From NCBI RefSeq assembly GCF_025854375.1, contig NZ_CP107575.1, forward strand, positions 1 to 64,000: a stretch of DNA of 64,000 bases, read 5' to 3'. The notes under the pieces are model-generated. The model was not told where the DNA came from, did no database searches, and was given only the letters and a program-made list of their open reading frames with translations. This document shows positions 11,087 through 19,190 of this stretch, one piece after another; within the stretch, counting starts at the first letter, position 1; every line of letters starts with the position of its first letter. The translations under genes were made by a program, and so were the position numbers. The DNA is from Glutamicibacter sp. JL.03c. Its GTDB lineage: Bacteria > Actinomycetota > Actinomycetes > Actinomycetales > Micrococcaceae.

Positions 11087-12229
11087 CTAGCGGCTGCTCC
11101 AAGCCATCCGCACATCCTGGTAGTGAGCCAAGAGCTGTTCGCCAATGCTGAACCATGAACGATCCTGCACGCTGCGCAAGGCAGCGCTGGCAAAGGCCAC
11201 GCGCTTCGCGTCGTCGTAGGCCAGGTCGCTGACCCGGCTGCGCAGTTCATTGAGGTTTCCCGGCTGGTACAGCCACCCCGTGCGCGAAGAATCAACCAGA
11301 TCTAGCGGCCCTCCGCGGCCCACGGCAACCACAGGCACGCCGCAAGCCATGGCTTCTTGAATGGTCTGGCAGAACGTCTCCGAGGCTCCCGGATGGACAA
11401 ATACATCCATCGAGGCCATGACCTCGGCCAGGCGCTCTCCCGAAAGGAATCCGGTGAAGTGGGCGGTAGGCAGCAAAGCCCGTAGTTCGCTCTCTAACGG
11501 ACCAGAACCCACGATGACAAGCCTGGTGTTCTTCAGATCCGCCAAGGCCTTCAGGTCGGCGACCTGCTTCTCTGCGGCCAGGCGCCCTACATAGCCGATG
11601 ACCACCTCGCCATTCGGGGCCACCGCCGACCTGAACTGCTCGCTGCGGCGGCTCGGGGTGAACTGCGCGGTATCTACTCCCCTGCCCGAGATCTTCAATC
11701 GGTCAATGCCCAGATCCTGCAGCTGGCGGTACGAGAAAGTGCTAGGGACCAGCGAAAGGTCAGCTGCCGTATGGATTGCCCGGACATGATCCCAGAGACG
11801 CTGAGTCAGCCACGGCATCTTATAGCGCTCGGCATAGCTTGGCACTTCGGTCTGGTAGAGCGCTACGGTAGGGAGGTTCAATTCCTGGGCGGCGCGCAGT
11901 CCCTGCCAGCCCAGGATGAATGGGCTGGCCATATGGACGACATCTACGCGTTCGCGGGCCAGGATCTTGCGCAAGCGCCCGACACTGGTGGTGGCCACCC
12001 GGACTTCCGGATAACTCGCCAGGGGCATTGATGGCACCGTATGGATCGCGAAGCCCTTGTACTGACGGGGAACGCCGTGCCCCGTCAGTTCACCAGCTAA
12101 GGAACCTGCTGGCGTGATGACCACCGCGTCGTGCCCGGTAAGCGCCAAGTGGTCCAGCGTCTTGAGAATAGAGTTGGTAACCCCATTGAAGTGGGGAAGG
12201 AACGATTCAGCAACGATAGCAACCTTCAC
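11087..12229 (-). CDS. GT4 family glycosyltransferase (mannosyltransferase-like)
   Basis: The 380-residue protein has the GT-B fold of family GT4. Its N-terminus MKVAIVAESFLPHFNGVTNS is the glycine-rich start common to MgtA/PimB-type mannosyltransferases. The C-terminal half has SGRGVDTAQFTP and an EX7E-type motif within ASETFCQTIQEAMACG. By family it would use a nucleotide-sugar donor, possibly GDP-mannose, at the cytoplasmic face of the membrane to build lipoglycan or polyprenyl-linked glycan. Donor and acceptor cannot be fixed from sequence. It is transcribed alone toward the tRNA-Ala terminator. Confidence 0.85.
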   Translation of the reverse strand: MKVAIVAESFLPHFNGVTNSILKTLDHLALTGHDAVVITPAGSLAGELTGHGVPRQYKGFAIHTVPSMPLASYPEVRVATTSVGRLRKILARERVDVVHMASPFILGWQGLRAAQELNLPTVALYQTEVPSYAERYKMPWLTQRLWDHVRAIHTAADLSLVPSTFSYRQLQDLGIDRLKISGRGVDTAQFTPSRRSEQFRSAVAPNGEVVIGYVGRLAAEKQVADLKALADLKNTRLVIVGSGPLESELRALLPTAHFTGFLSGERLAEVMASMDVFVHPGASETFCQTIQEAMACGVPVVAVGRGGPLDLVDSSRTGWLYQPGNLNELRSRVSDLAYDDAKRVAFASAALRSVQDRSWFSIGEQLLAHYQDVRMAWSSR

Positions 12230-12340
12230 CCTTTCAGCATGGGGATCAACAGTGACATCAAAGTAAATATGACTGGGTCAGTTCATTAACTTCTGTCTTC
12301 CCATTTTCGGTAAGCAGCCATTGGTGGCAAGATACCGTAG

Positions 12341-13324
12341 GTGTTGAACGATAATTCCAGCGAGGTCCGCGGCGCAGCTGACACCGCAAAAATTGAAAAA
12401 GACTCGCGCATTGCCGTACTGCTCTTCCCCGCGCTGATCCTGCTCGGCGGGTTGTGCGGCATGCTGCTCCCCCAGACCTTCCTCGGCTTCGCAGGATGGA
12501 TCAATCCCCTGCTGATGGTAATCATGTTCTGCATGGGGCTGACCCTGACCTTGCCGGACTTCGCACTGGTTGTGAAGAACCCGTTGCCGGTCCTTGGCGG
12601 CGTGGTTGCCCAGTTCGTGGTGATGCCGATAATGGGCTGGCTTGTTGCCAAGCTCCTTCATCTGGACCCAGCGCTTGCCGCCGGCCTGATTCTGGTCGGC
12701 TGCGCACCGGGTGGTACCGCATCCAACGTCGTGTCGTACCTGGCTCGAGGCAACGTCGCTCTCTCGGTGGCGATGACCTCGGTTTCAACATTGATCGCTC
12801 CGGCGCTCACTCCGCTCCTGGCCCTGTGGCTGGCCGGCCAGTACATGCCGGTAGATGCCGGGTCCATGGCGGTCAGCGTCGTGCAGATCGTGCTGATTCC
12901 GGTCATCCTGGGTCTCGTGCTCCGCATGCTGCTCAACCGGCTGGTCCTGAAGGTGACCGGGGTGCTCCCGTGGATCTCGGTCATCGCCATTACCTTCGTC
13001 GTGACCATCATCGTTGCCGGCAGCGCCCAGGCGATCCTGACTGCCGGATTGCTTGTGCTGGCCGCAGTGATCCTGCACAACGGCCTTGGCCTGCTGCTGG
13101 GTTATGGAGTCGGTGTCTTGATGCGCGTGCCCGAGGATGCACGGCGCACGATGGCTATCGAAGTCGGCATGCAGAATTCCGGTTTGGCTGGCGGACTGGC
13201 CAAGCAATACTTCACTCCGGAGGCGGCTTTGCCCGCTGCTGTATTCTCGGTCTGGCATAACTTGTCCGGAGCGCTGGTTGCTGCCTACTGGCGCCGCAAG
13301 AAGCCTCAGAAGACCGGAATCTAG
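12341..13324 (+). CDS. Bile acid:sodium symporter (BASS) family transporter
   Basis: The 327-residue integral membrane protein has nine to ten hydrophobic segments. It carries typical BASS features: INPLLMVIMFCMGLTL in the N-terminal half and LVGCAPGGTASNVVSYLARGN, a conserved discontinuous-helix region, near residues 120-140. Members move organic anions such as bile acids, pyruvate or pantothenate with sodium; the substrate here is unknown. A GTG at 12341 or TTG at 12344 could be the start. It stands as a single gene before a DMT exporter. Confidence 0.87.
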   Translation: MLNDNSSEVRGAADTAKIEKDSRIAVLLFPALILLGGLCGMLLPQTFLGFAGWINPLLMVIMFCMGLTLTLPDFALVVKNPLPVLGGVVAQFVVMPIMGWLVAKLLHLDPALAAGLILVGCAPGGTASNVVSYLARGNVALSVAMTSVSTLIAPALTPLLALWLAGQYMPVDAGSMAVSVVQIVLIPVILGLVLRMLLNRLVLKVTGVLPWISVIAITFVVTIIVAGSAQAILTAGLLVLAAVILHNGLGLLLGYGVGVLMRVPEDARRTMAIEVGMQNSGLAGGLAKQYFTPEAALPAAVFSVWHNLSGALVAAYWRRKKPQKTGI

Positions 13325-13337
13325 CAGATGCAACGAT

Positions 13338-13357
13338 ATATTCCTTATATGGAATAT
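13338..13357. promoter_or_regulatory. Inverted repeat upstream of DMT exporter
   Basis: ATATTCC (13338-13344) and GGAATAT (13351-13357) flank TTATAT, an AT-rich 20-bp dyad in the gap between the BASS gene and the DMT gene. It could be an operator or a weak hairpin. No regulator gene is adjacent. Confidence 0.3.
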
Positions 13358-13444
13358 TATGATCCTTGGAGGAATGCAGCACCCTGGGCCTACGTGATGA
13401 GGCCACTGGGAAAACAGGGTGCCAACCACCGGTAATCTAAGTCA

Positions 13445-14314
13445 GTGACGTTACTACTTGCCCTGGTCGGGATCATCGGCATCTCGGCTTCCGGGCCGAT
13501 TATCGCCGCGTTCCCCGGCGTTCCTGTTTTATCAATGGCGTTCTGGCGCAATGGAGCCGCCGCGGCCGTGCTCAGTGTGCCCGCCCTGAGGAAGAACCCC
13601 CGCGTCTATCTTTCGATGACCCGGCGCGAATGGTTCTTCACCGGCATTGCCGGACTGGCCTTGGCTTTGCACTTCGTGTGCTTCATGTACTCGATGCGTC
13701 TGACCAGCGTGGCAGCTGGAACCGCCTTGGTCTGTATCCAAGGGGTATGGATCGCCGTCTTCCAGGTGATCCGTGGCGTGCAATACCGGACTCCGGTATT
13801 CATTGGCATGGCTGTATCGCTCGGCGGGGCGATCCTGATTACCGGGTTCGATATGGGGCTGAGTTCACAGGCGCTGCTCGGAGACCTCTTGGCGCTGGCT
13901 GGCGGCTTGCTGGCCGCGGTGTACACGCTGGCAGGTTCGATGGCGCGGCGGACGATGGCGACGGCGACCTACACCTCGAGCTGCTATGCGATTACGGCCC
14001 TGGCGCTATTGGTTCTTTGCCTGGCCACGGGCATGCCCATTTGGGGGTTTGACGCCCAAGGCTGGTGGGCCATCATCCTGCTGACGTTGTGCGCGCAGAT
14101 CTTCGGGCATACAGCGATGAATCACTTGCTCAATGTGCTGGGGCCTTTGACGGTTTCCACGCTGATCCTCTTGGAGATCCCGGGCGCAGCCCTTCTGGCG
14201 GCATTGTTCCTGGGGCAGGTGGTTTCATTGGCTACCTACGCCGGACTGCTGGTGATACTCGTTGGGCTTGCCCTCGTGATCCGAGGACAAGCCCAACCGA
14301 AAACTCGGGAGTAA
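13445..14314 (+). CDS. EamA/DMT family transporter
   Basis: This 289-residue protein has ten predicted membrane segments arranged as two EamA repeats (about 1-140 and 150-285), the drug/metabolite transporter layout. The first segment reads LLLALVGIIGISASGP, and a charged FWRN motif follows the second. Such proteins usually export metabolites such as amino acids or purines; the substrate cannot be predicted. The GTG start at 13445 lies about 120 bases after the BASS gene. It converges on a small membrane-protein gene with only 7 bases between stops. Confidence 0.87.
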   Translation: MTLLLALVGIIGISASGPIIAAFPGVPVLSMAFWRNGAAAAVLSVPALRKNPRVYLSMTRREWFFTGIAGLALALHFVCFMYSMRLTSVAAGTALVCIQGVWIAVFQVIRGVQYRTPVFIGMAVSLGGAILITGFDMGLSSQALLGDLLALAGGLLAAVYTLAGSMARRTMATATYTSSCYAITALALLVLCLATGMPIWGFDAQGWWAIILLTLCAQIFGHTAMNHLLNVLGPLTVSTLILLEIPGAALLAALFLGQVVSLATYAGLLVILVGLALVIRGQAQPKTRE

Positions 14315-14321
14315 CTAGAAT

Positions 14322-14528
14322 TTATTTGTCATCTTCGATGATCTCGCGGATTTCTTCGACGCTTGCTTCGCGAGACTCAACGGGCTGCTGAGGCTGTGCT
14401 GGCTCGGGTTCATTTTCCCACGGATCTTCGATGGGTTTTGAGGCCTTCCATACAGCCACCAGTAGCGCGACTATGCCAGCAATCAAGCCTACGGCTAGTA
14501 CTTTTCCTGCTTTGCTCTTCTTGCTCAT
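14322..14528 (-). CDS. Small single-pass membrane protein, unknown function
   Basis: The 68-residue protein has a basic N-terminus MSKKSKAGK, one membrane helix (VLAVGLIAGIVALLVAVW, about 10-27) and an acidic tail of about 38 residues with the motif PIEDPWENE. The frame is open 15 codons further upstream, but the ATG at 14528 has GGAG about 7 bases before it and a clean N-terminus. The layout resembles the DLW-39-like peptide at 10.7 kb, with a longer tail. I do not recognise a named family. Confidence 0.7.
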   Translation of the reverse strand: MSKKSKAGKVLAVGLIAGIVALLVAVWKASKPIEDPWENEPEPAQPQQPVESREASVEEIREIIEDDK

Positions 14529-14699
14529 GCATTGCTCCAGACTGACAGATGATCCAGCTCTCCGACAGCTCAAGCTTATGCAGTTACAGCGCCTCAGACC
14601 AGTGTTTATCGGCCAGCCACCAGAGATTGTTCTAAATTTTCACTCAACGCGTACGTCAGTTTTTAGCGGCTCGCGCCCTGATCATGGAACAATGTAGGC

Positions 14700-15245
14700 A
14701 TGACCGCAAACGCAACTCATAAAGCCACGATTCACACTACCTTGGGCGATATCGTTGTCGATCTCTTCGGCAACCACGCACCTAAGACCGTAAAGAACTT
14801 CGTCGGCCTGTCGACCGGTGAGCAGGAGTGGGTACACCCAGAGTCCGGTGACAAGAAAACCAACACCTCGCTGTACAGCGGAACCATTTTCCACCGCATC
14901 ATCTCTGACTTCATGATTCAGGGTGGCGACCCGCTGGGCCAGGGCTTCGGCGGCCCAGGCTACCAGTTCGATGATGAGATCCACCCGGAACTGAACTTCA
15001 ACGAGCCTTACAAGCTGGCCATGGCCAACGCGGGTATCCGCATGGGCCGTGGAACCAACGGTTCGCAGTTCTTCATCACCACCGTTCCAACCACCTGGCT
15101 GCAGGGCAAGCACACCATCTTCGGTGAAGTTGTCGATGCAGACTCCCGCAAGGTCGTTGACGCACTGAACGCTGTAGCAACCGATGGCCGTGACAAGCCA
15201 CTGGAAGACGTCGTCATCAACTCGGTCGATATCGAGACCCTGTAA
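14700..15245 (+). CDS. ppiA: Cyclophilin-type peptidyl-prolyl cis-trans isomerase
   Basis: The enzyme catalyses cis-trans isomerisation of Xaa-Pro bonds and assists folding. The 181-residue protein is a complete cyclophilin domain with catalytic segment FHRIISDFMIQGGD (about 63-76) and NGSQFFITT (about 120-128). No signal peptide is seen, so it is cytoplasmic. The position just after the gyrase region matches ppiA of mycobacteria and relatives. The C-terminus has the family-typical VVDALNAVAT and DVVINSVDIETL. Confidence 0.95.
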   Translation: MTANATHKATIHTTLGDIVVDLFGNHAPKTVKNFVGLSTGEQEWVHPESGDKKTNTSLYSGTIFHRIISDFMIQGGDPLGQGFGGPGYQFDDEIHPELNFNEPYKLAMANAGIRMGRGTNGSQFFITTVPTTWLQGKHTIFGEVVDADSRKVVDALNAVATDGRDKPLEDVVINSVDIETL

Positions 15246-15262
15246 CTCACCGACGCAATACT

Positions 15263-15306
15263 TCGAGGCCCCGACGATCCACCCAATGGTGTTGTCGGGG
15301 CCTCGA
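15263..15306 (+). terminator. Hairpin after ppiA
   Basis: TCGAGGCCCCGAC (15263-15275) pairs perfectly with GTCGGGGCCTCGA (15294-15306). The tail GCTTTAAGC is only weakly T-rich, so it may terminate incompletely and allow read-through into the rhomboid gene. Confidence 0.65.
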
Positions 15307-15343
15307 GCTTTAAGCACTTTCCCACTACACAAGGCAGGTACCG

Positions 15344-16198
15344 ATGTCCTACGGGCAGGTAAACCCACAGGGCCAAGCAACTCCGACATGCTATCGACAC
15401 CCACAGACGGTGTCCTATGTATCGTGTCATCGATGCGGGCGTCCGATCTGCCCTGAATGCCAGGTGTCCGCTCCGGTGGGTGTGCAATGCGTCGACTGCG
15501 TGGCCCAAGCCAATAGGGCTATCCCCCAGCAGAAGACCGAGTTTGGCGGCCGGCTTCGTGCCGGAGCACCGGTCATTACCTATGCGGTGATCGCACTCAA
15601 CGTCATGGTCTATGCCCTTCAGTGGATTATCCCTGGATTCACCAATTCCTTGGTCTTGGCCCCGGCTATCGCGGCCTATGAGCCGTGGAGGCTGATCACC
15701 AGCGCGTTTGCGCATTCCATGGGATCGTTCCTGCACCTGGCCATGAACATGTACGGCATTTATATCTTCGGCACCCTGCTAGAAACCAAGCTGGGCAGGC
15801 TGCGTTTTGCCTGGCTGTATTTGATCAGCGCGATCGGTGGTTCACTTGGCATCTTGCTCCTGAGTGCGCCGTTGAGCGCCACCCTCGGAGCATCAGGTGC
15901 CTTGGCTGGCCTGTTCTTGGCCACCTTTGTTGTCTACCGCTCCAACAAGCAGGCTCTACGCCAAATGGGCATCATTCTGGTGCTGAACATCGTCTTGGGC
16001 TTTGTGGTTTCCGGAATCTCATGGCAGGGCCATTTGGGTGGTGCCATTCTGGGCATTCTGGGCGCCTGCTGCATTGTGTTGATACCCAGAAGTAATCCAC
16101 AACGTGCCCGAACGCAGATCCTGCTTTTGGCTGCTCTTTCAGCGCTGCTTCTAGGAGCGGTTTATCTTGTCGCGCAGGCCGTGAAGTTCACTGGCTGA
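15344..16198 (+). CDS. Rhomboid family intramembrane serine protease
   Basis: Rhomboids cleave membrane-spanning substrates within the bilayer. The 284-residue protein has an N-terminal cysteine-rich zinc-binding-like region (Cys16, His19, Cys28, Cys31, Cys36, Cys39, Cys49, Cys52), then about six to seven membrane helices. The catalytic dyad is visible as Ser184 in LGASGALAG and His230 in SWQGHLGG. The HxxxN motif occurs in FLHLAMNMYGIYIFG. The zinc-finger-rhomboid layout is common in actinobacteria. Substrates are unknown. The gene is followed directly by a dense DnaA-box cluster. Confidence 0.93.
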   Translation: MSYGQVNPQGQATPTCYRHPQTVSYVSCHRCGRPICPECQVSAPVGVQCVDCVAQANRAIPQQKTEFGGRLRAGAPVITYAVIALNVMVYALQWIIPGFTNSLVLAPAIAAYEPWRLITSAFAHSMGSFLHLAMNMYGIYIFGTLLETKLGRLRFAWLYLISAIGGSLGILLLSAPLSATLGASGALAGLFLATFVVYRSNKQALRQMGIILVLNIVLGFVVSGISWQGHLGGAILGILGACCIVLIPRSNPQRARTQILLLAALSALLLGAVYLVAQAVKFTG

Positions 16199-16683
16199 CC
16201 GTTCGAAAACATCTCCACCGGTTATCCACACGGGATATCCACACTGTTAATAACTTACATCCGTGTAACTTGGTGGCACGTGGAGATATTAACAGGCGCC
16301 AATTCCCGTGATATCAAGGGTATTCCGGCCGTGTTACCCAATACTCACAACCTTGTCCCCAGTTGTGGATAACTTTTTAACAACCCCTGTAGATAGTGCA
16401 TATACGAACCGTCGGCTTGTTAATAACTTAAGGTTCGAAAGTTTAACCGATAGCACAGAACTCCGCTCAATAGGTGTGAATACAGCCTTTATCCACAGCC
16501 TGGATCCACAGTGTTAATAACTTACACGCATGTGATTCGCCCCTGGGAAATACTTATTGACTTGGCCATTCTGCGAAATTACCCGTACTTTGCAGTGAAT
16601 ATCCCCACCTGTGGATAAGTTTGTGAACAACTGTTTATAGAAATTATGCACACTGCATGTGGATAACGAGCTCTACCTGTGGA
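16199..16683. other. Gene-free DnaA-box cluster, origin-like or DnaA-titrating locus
   Basis: This 485-bp stretch between rhomboid and lysE has no credible gene. Exact DnaA boxes lie at 16222-16230, 16364-16372, 16489-16497, 16610-16618 and 16658-16666 (the first and third on plus, the others on minus). One-mismatch boxes are ATATCCACA 16235-16243, TTATGCACA 16644-16652 and TGTGGATTA 16678-16686; GGATCCACA 16502-16510 has two mismatches. TGTTAATAACTTA occurs exactly three times (16245-16257, 16418-16430, 16512-16524). The cluster is denser in exact boxes than the dnaA-dnaN gap. Function is inferred: extra origin module, datA-like sink or regulatory cluster. Confidence 0.85.
16245..16524 (+). 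repeat. Three copies of 13-mer TGTTAATAACTTA
   Basis: Identical 13-mers lie at 16245-16257, 16418-16430 and 16512-16524, interspersed with DnaA boxes. Each contains GTTAATAAC, an interrupted palindrome (GTTA-A-TAAC). The reverse complement GTTATTAAC also occurs in oriC at 1646-1654. They may bind a second origin factor or serve as AT-rich melting elements. Confidence 0.75.
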
Positions 16684-17301
16684 TTACTTCGTGAAAACTG
16701 GCCAAATCAGCAACACGGCAAAGAAGAGCATCATGAGCCCGATGATGAAGTCCAGAATCTGCCAGGCCTTAGGTCTCGCGAAGAGCGGAGCAAGGAATCG
16801 AGCGGCGTAGGCCAACGCGAAAAACCACAGGAAACTTGCGGCAATGGCTCCGACGGCAAACCAGCCCGCGCCAGCGCCCTGCGCAACGGCCACCGAGCCC
16901 AAGAGCAGTACCGTGTCGATATAGACGTGCGGGTTAAGCCAAGTGAGCGCCAGAGCGGTTCCGATCAGCGATAAAGCGGTCGTCGTCCGGGTGGTGCCCG
17001 AAACCTTCAGGGATTCAGGTTTAATCGCCCTTCGGAAAGCGAATATGGCGTAGGAGGCCAAAAACAGGAATCCGCCAACCCGTGCGACGATCAGCAGCCA
17101 AGGTACCTGCTCCACCAAGACGCCCATGCCGTTGACCCCAGCAAAGATCAGCACTGCATCTGACAGGCAGCACACGAGTGCGGTGATGAAAACATGTTCT
17201 TTTCTGATGCCCTGGCGCAGCACAAACGCATTTTGTGCGCCGATGGCCACGATCAGTGACAGTCCGGTGGTCAGTCCGAAGAAAAATGGTGCTGGGGTCA
17301 T
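16684..17301 (-). CDS. lysE: LysE family basic amino acid exporter
   Basis: The product exports L-lysine and/or L-arginine from the cytoplasm. The 205-residue protein has six hydrophobic segments and the LysE family N-terminal motif IGAQNAFVLRQG (about 21-32), with CCLSDAVLIFAGVNGMG following. It is divergent from a LysG/ArgP-type LysR regulator, the same arrangement as lysEG in corynebacteria, which supports lysine/arginine as substrate. Its stop codon overlaps the last near-match DnaA box of the cluster at 16678-16686. Confidence 0.92.
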   Translation of the reverse strand: MTPAPFFFGLTTGLSLIVAIGAQNAFVLRQGIRKEHVFITALVCCLSDAVLIFAGVNGMGVLVEQVPWLLIVARVGGFLFLASYAIFAFRRAIKPESLKVSGTTRTTTALSLIGTALALTWLNPHVYIDTVLLLGSVAVAQGAGAGWFAVGAIAASFLWFFALAYAARFLAPLFARPKAWQILDFIIGLMMLFFAVLLIWPVFTK

Positions 17302-17371
17302 GGGAAAACCGTATGAGATTGATTTTTCTTAGTCGAACTTAACTTTCTGAATCTAGATTAGAGTTCCTAAT

Positions 17372-18256
17372 GTGAATATCGATGTTGAGCAACTCGAGAC
17401 GCTTTTGGCCATCGTCGACGCGGGAAGCTTCGACGATGCCTCCATTGATCTGGGGATTACGCCCTCCGCCGTCAGCCAGCGGATCAAAGCCCTGGAAAAC
17501 CGCATGGGTGCAATTCTTGTCGTCCGCAGCCGCCCGGTCGTGCCAACAGAACAGGGTTACAAGGTACTGCGCTATGCCCGGCAAATGTCGCTGTTGAGTG
17601 CGGAATTCGCCCGCGAGCTCGCAGCGGATAAGCCATTGTCCATAGCCCTGGGGGTCAACTCCGATTCGCTCTCCACCTGGTTCGGCCCGGTTTTTGAACA
17701 GCTAGCAGAGATTGATGACCTGTCGGTCGAGATACTGCGCACCGACGAAAACAGGGGACTGGAGCTGCTGCGCACCGGGCGCGTCAGCGCAGTGGTGACC
17801 GCAACCCCGGAACCGCTCCAAGGGTGCCTCAGCAAAAAGCTGGGTGCCATGCGCTACCGGGCGGCCGCCTCGCCGCGAATCATCAAACGGTATCTGCACC
17901 ACAAAAGCCCGGAAGAACTGGCAACAACGCCCATGGTGGTTTTTGACCGGGAAGATCCTCTGCAATACGACATGCTCGAGCGGGTGGCAGGCGCAGGACG
18001 CCGTCCGTCCGGAACAGTGCACCATATTCCGGATTCCCTCAAGTACGTCAGTGCCGTCGAAGCCGGCATGGGCTGGGGCATGATTCCTGAATTGCAATTG
18101 CCACAGGCAGCCGGAATCCAGACGATTCACGACCAATGGTTTGCCGACGTTCCCCTGTACTTGCAACGCTGGGCCGTGGACTCGAGCCTGCTCAAGAAGA
18201 TCGAAGGCATCTTGGTCACAGCAGCCCGCCGCAGTGGCCTGAATTTGATAGCCTGA
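17372..18256 (+). CDS. lysG: LysR family regulator, LysG/ArgP type
   Basis: The 294-residue protein has an N-terminal winged helix (about 2-60) with the LysR core ITPSAVSQRIKALENRMG and a C-terminal effector-binding domain. NIDVEQLETLLAIVDAGSFDDAS is the typical ArgP/LysG opening, though paraphrased here only as a family resemblance. By family it senses lysine, arginine or histidine and activates lysE. The 70-bp gap shared with divergent lysE should hold both promoters and its binding site. The GTG at 17372 is used as start. Confidence 0.92.
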   Translation: MNIDVEQLETLLAIVDAGSFDDASIDLGITPSAVSQRIKALENRMGAILVVRSRPVVPTEQGYKVLRYARQMSLLSAEFARELAADKPLSIALGVNSDSLSTWFGPVFEQLAEIDDLSVEILRTDENRGLELLRTGRVSAVVTATPEPLQGCLSKKLGAMRYRAAASPRIIKRYLHHKSPEELATTPMVVFDREDPLQYDMLERVAGAGRRPSGTVHHIPDSLKYVSAVEAGMGWGMIPELQLPQAAGIQTIHDQWFADVPLYLQRWAVDSSLLKKIEGILVTAARRSGLNLIA

Positions 18257-18283
18257 GCATGTTGCAGGCCATGAATGCCTGAA

Positions 18284-18324
18284 CCCGGACGAGGGAGCCG
18301 TACCCGGAGAGCGACAAGACGGCC
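18284..18324 (+). promoter_or_regulatory. Guanidine-III (ykkC-III) riboswitch
   Basis: The segment contains CCGGACGAGG (18285-18294), then GCCGTACCCGG (18297-18307), then GACAAGACGGC (18313-18323), the conserved blocks of the guanidine-III class in the right order and spacing. The class fold is visible: CCGG (18285-18288) pairs with CCGG (18304-18307), and GCCGT (18297-18301) pairs with ACGGC (18319-18323) as a pseudoknot. It ends 17 bases before the ATG of a Gdx-type exporter, with RBS AGAAGGG right after the 3' strand. Guanidinium binding would be expected to expose the RBS. Confidence 0.9.
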
Positions 18325-18341
18325 AGAGAAGGGAATCTGGC

Positions 18342-18659
18342 ATGTATTGGGCCGTTCTGATTATTTCTGGTGTTTTCGAAGCCATCTGGGCTGTCGCTTT
18401 GGGCATGAGCGAAGGACTATCGAAGATTGTCCCGTCCATCGTCTTCGTTGCTGGCCTGATCGTTTCCATGGCGGGCCTGGCGTACGCGATGAAGGAAATC
18501 CCTGTGGGTACCGCCTACGCGATTTGGGTCGGAATCGGAGCCGCGCTCGCGGTGATTTACTCCATGGCCACCGGGCAGGAAGCCTTTTCGGTGCTGAAGA
18601 TGGTCTTCATCTTGGGACTGGTAGGCTGCGTCATTGGCCTGAAGGCCGTCAGCCACTAG
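18342..18659 (+). CDS. gdx: SMR family guanidinium exporter Gdx
   Basis: This 105-residue protein has four membrane helices, the small multidrug resistance layout. It carries the essential Glu13 in SGVFEAIWAVAL and the Gdx/SugE-type segments IVSMAGLAYAMKEIPVGTAYAIW and GLKAVSH, described here by position (about 42-63 and 99-105). The guanidine-III riboswitch directly upstream supports proton-coupled export of guanidinium rather than broad drug efflux. There is no second SMR gene alongside, so it probably works as an antiparallel homodimer. Confidence 0.93.
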   Translation: MYWAVLIISGVFEAIWAVALGMSEGLSKIVPSIVFVAGLIVSMAGLAYAMKEIPVGTAYAIWVGIGAALAVIYSMATGQEAFSVLKMVFILGLVGCVIGLKAVSH

Positions 18660-18678
18660 CAACAACACTCTTAAAAGA

Positions 18679-18711
18679 GATTTCGCCGGTCCCAATGGGA
18701 CCGGCGAAATC
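18679..18711. terminator. Bidirectional terminator between gdx and crgA
   Basis: GATTTCGCCGGTCCC (18679-18693) pairs perfectly with GGGACCGGCGAAATC (18697-18711) around AAT. It sits between two convergent genes, one base before the crgA stop codon. Confidence 0.88.
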
Positions 18712-18712
18712 G

Positions 18713-18970
18713 CTATTTCCAGCCTGTTGTCATGAAGAATCCGACCATTGCGATGCCGAATCCAATCACGATGTTCCAGCCGCCAATGTTGGGGATGGGG
18801 AACAGGGTCTGGGAAATGTAGTACACGATGATCCACAACAGGCCCAAGAGCATGAGGCCAAACATCACCGGCTTGTACCATCCGGGCATTGGCTTATCGA
18901 TAGCGTGGGCGCTTTGGCGCTCGGATCGGGCCTGTGTTGTGTTCTTGCGTCGTGGTTTTGACTCCGGCAC
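18713..18970 (-). CDS. crgA: Cell division protein CrgA
   Basis: CrgA is a small actinobacterial membrane protein that takes part in divisome and septal peptidoglycan assembly. The 85-residue protein has a basic N-terminus (about 1-25), the motif PMPGWYKPVMFGLMLLGLLW leading into helix 1, and a second helix WNIVIGFGIAMVGFFMTTGW at the C-terminus. The GTG start at 18970 has GAGGGAG about 9 bases upstream. Location upstream of trpG and the pknB operon matches mycobacteria. Confidence 0.95.
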   Translation of the reverse strand: MPESKPRRKNTTQARSERQSAHAIDKPMPGWYKPVMFGLMLLGLLWIIVYYISQTLFPIPNIGGWNIVIGFGIAMVGFFMTTGWK

Positions 18971-19190
18971 TCGAATGCTCCCTCGGCTTCATCTGCTTAA
19001 TGTAGAAAATGTGGGAGACATGAACGTCTTCCCGGTAGGCTTGGGTACAAGAATGCTGAGAACTGCTTGCTGCATTCCTACGTTGCTTCCATCCTAGCCG
19101 CAATCCGCGGTAACTCCCGGGTTTTGGGCTGGGTCAGAGTACGTTGATTGACAGATCGCTATCTACGAATCCCCAAAGGAGCCGAGAGCT

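Noticed and set aside
16308-16517. 69-codon plus-strand open frame in the DnaA-box cluster
   Set aside because: It spans several DnaA boxes and a repeat copy, has no RBS and no homology-like features.
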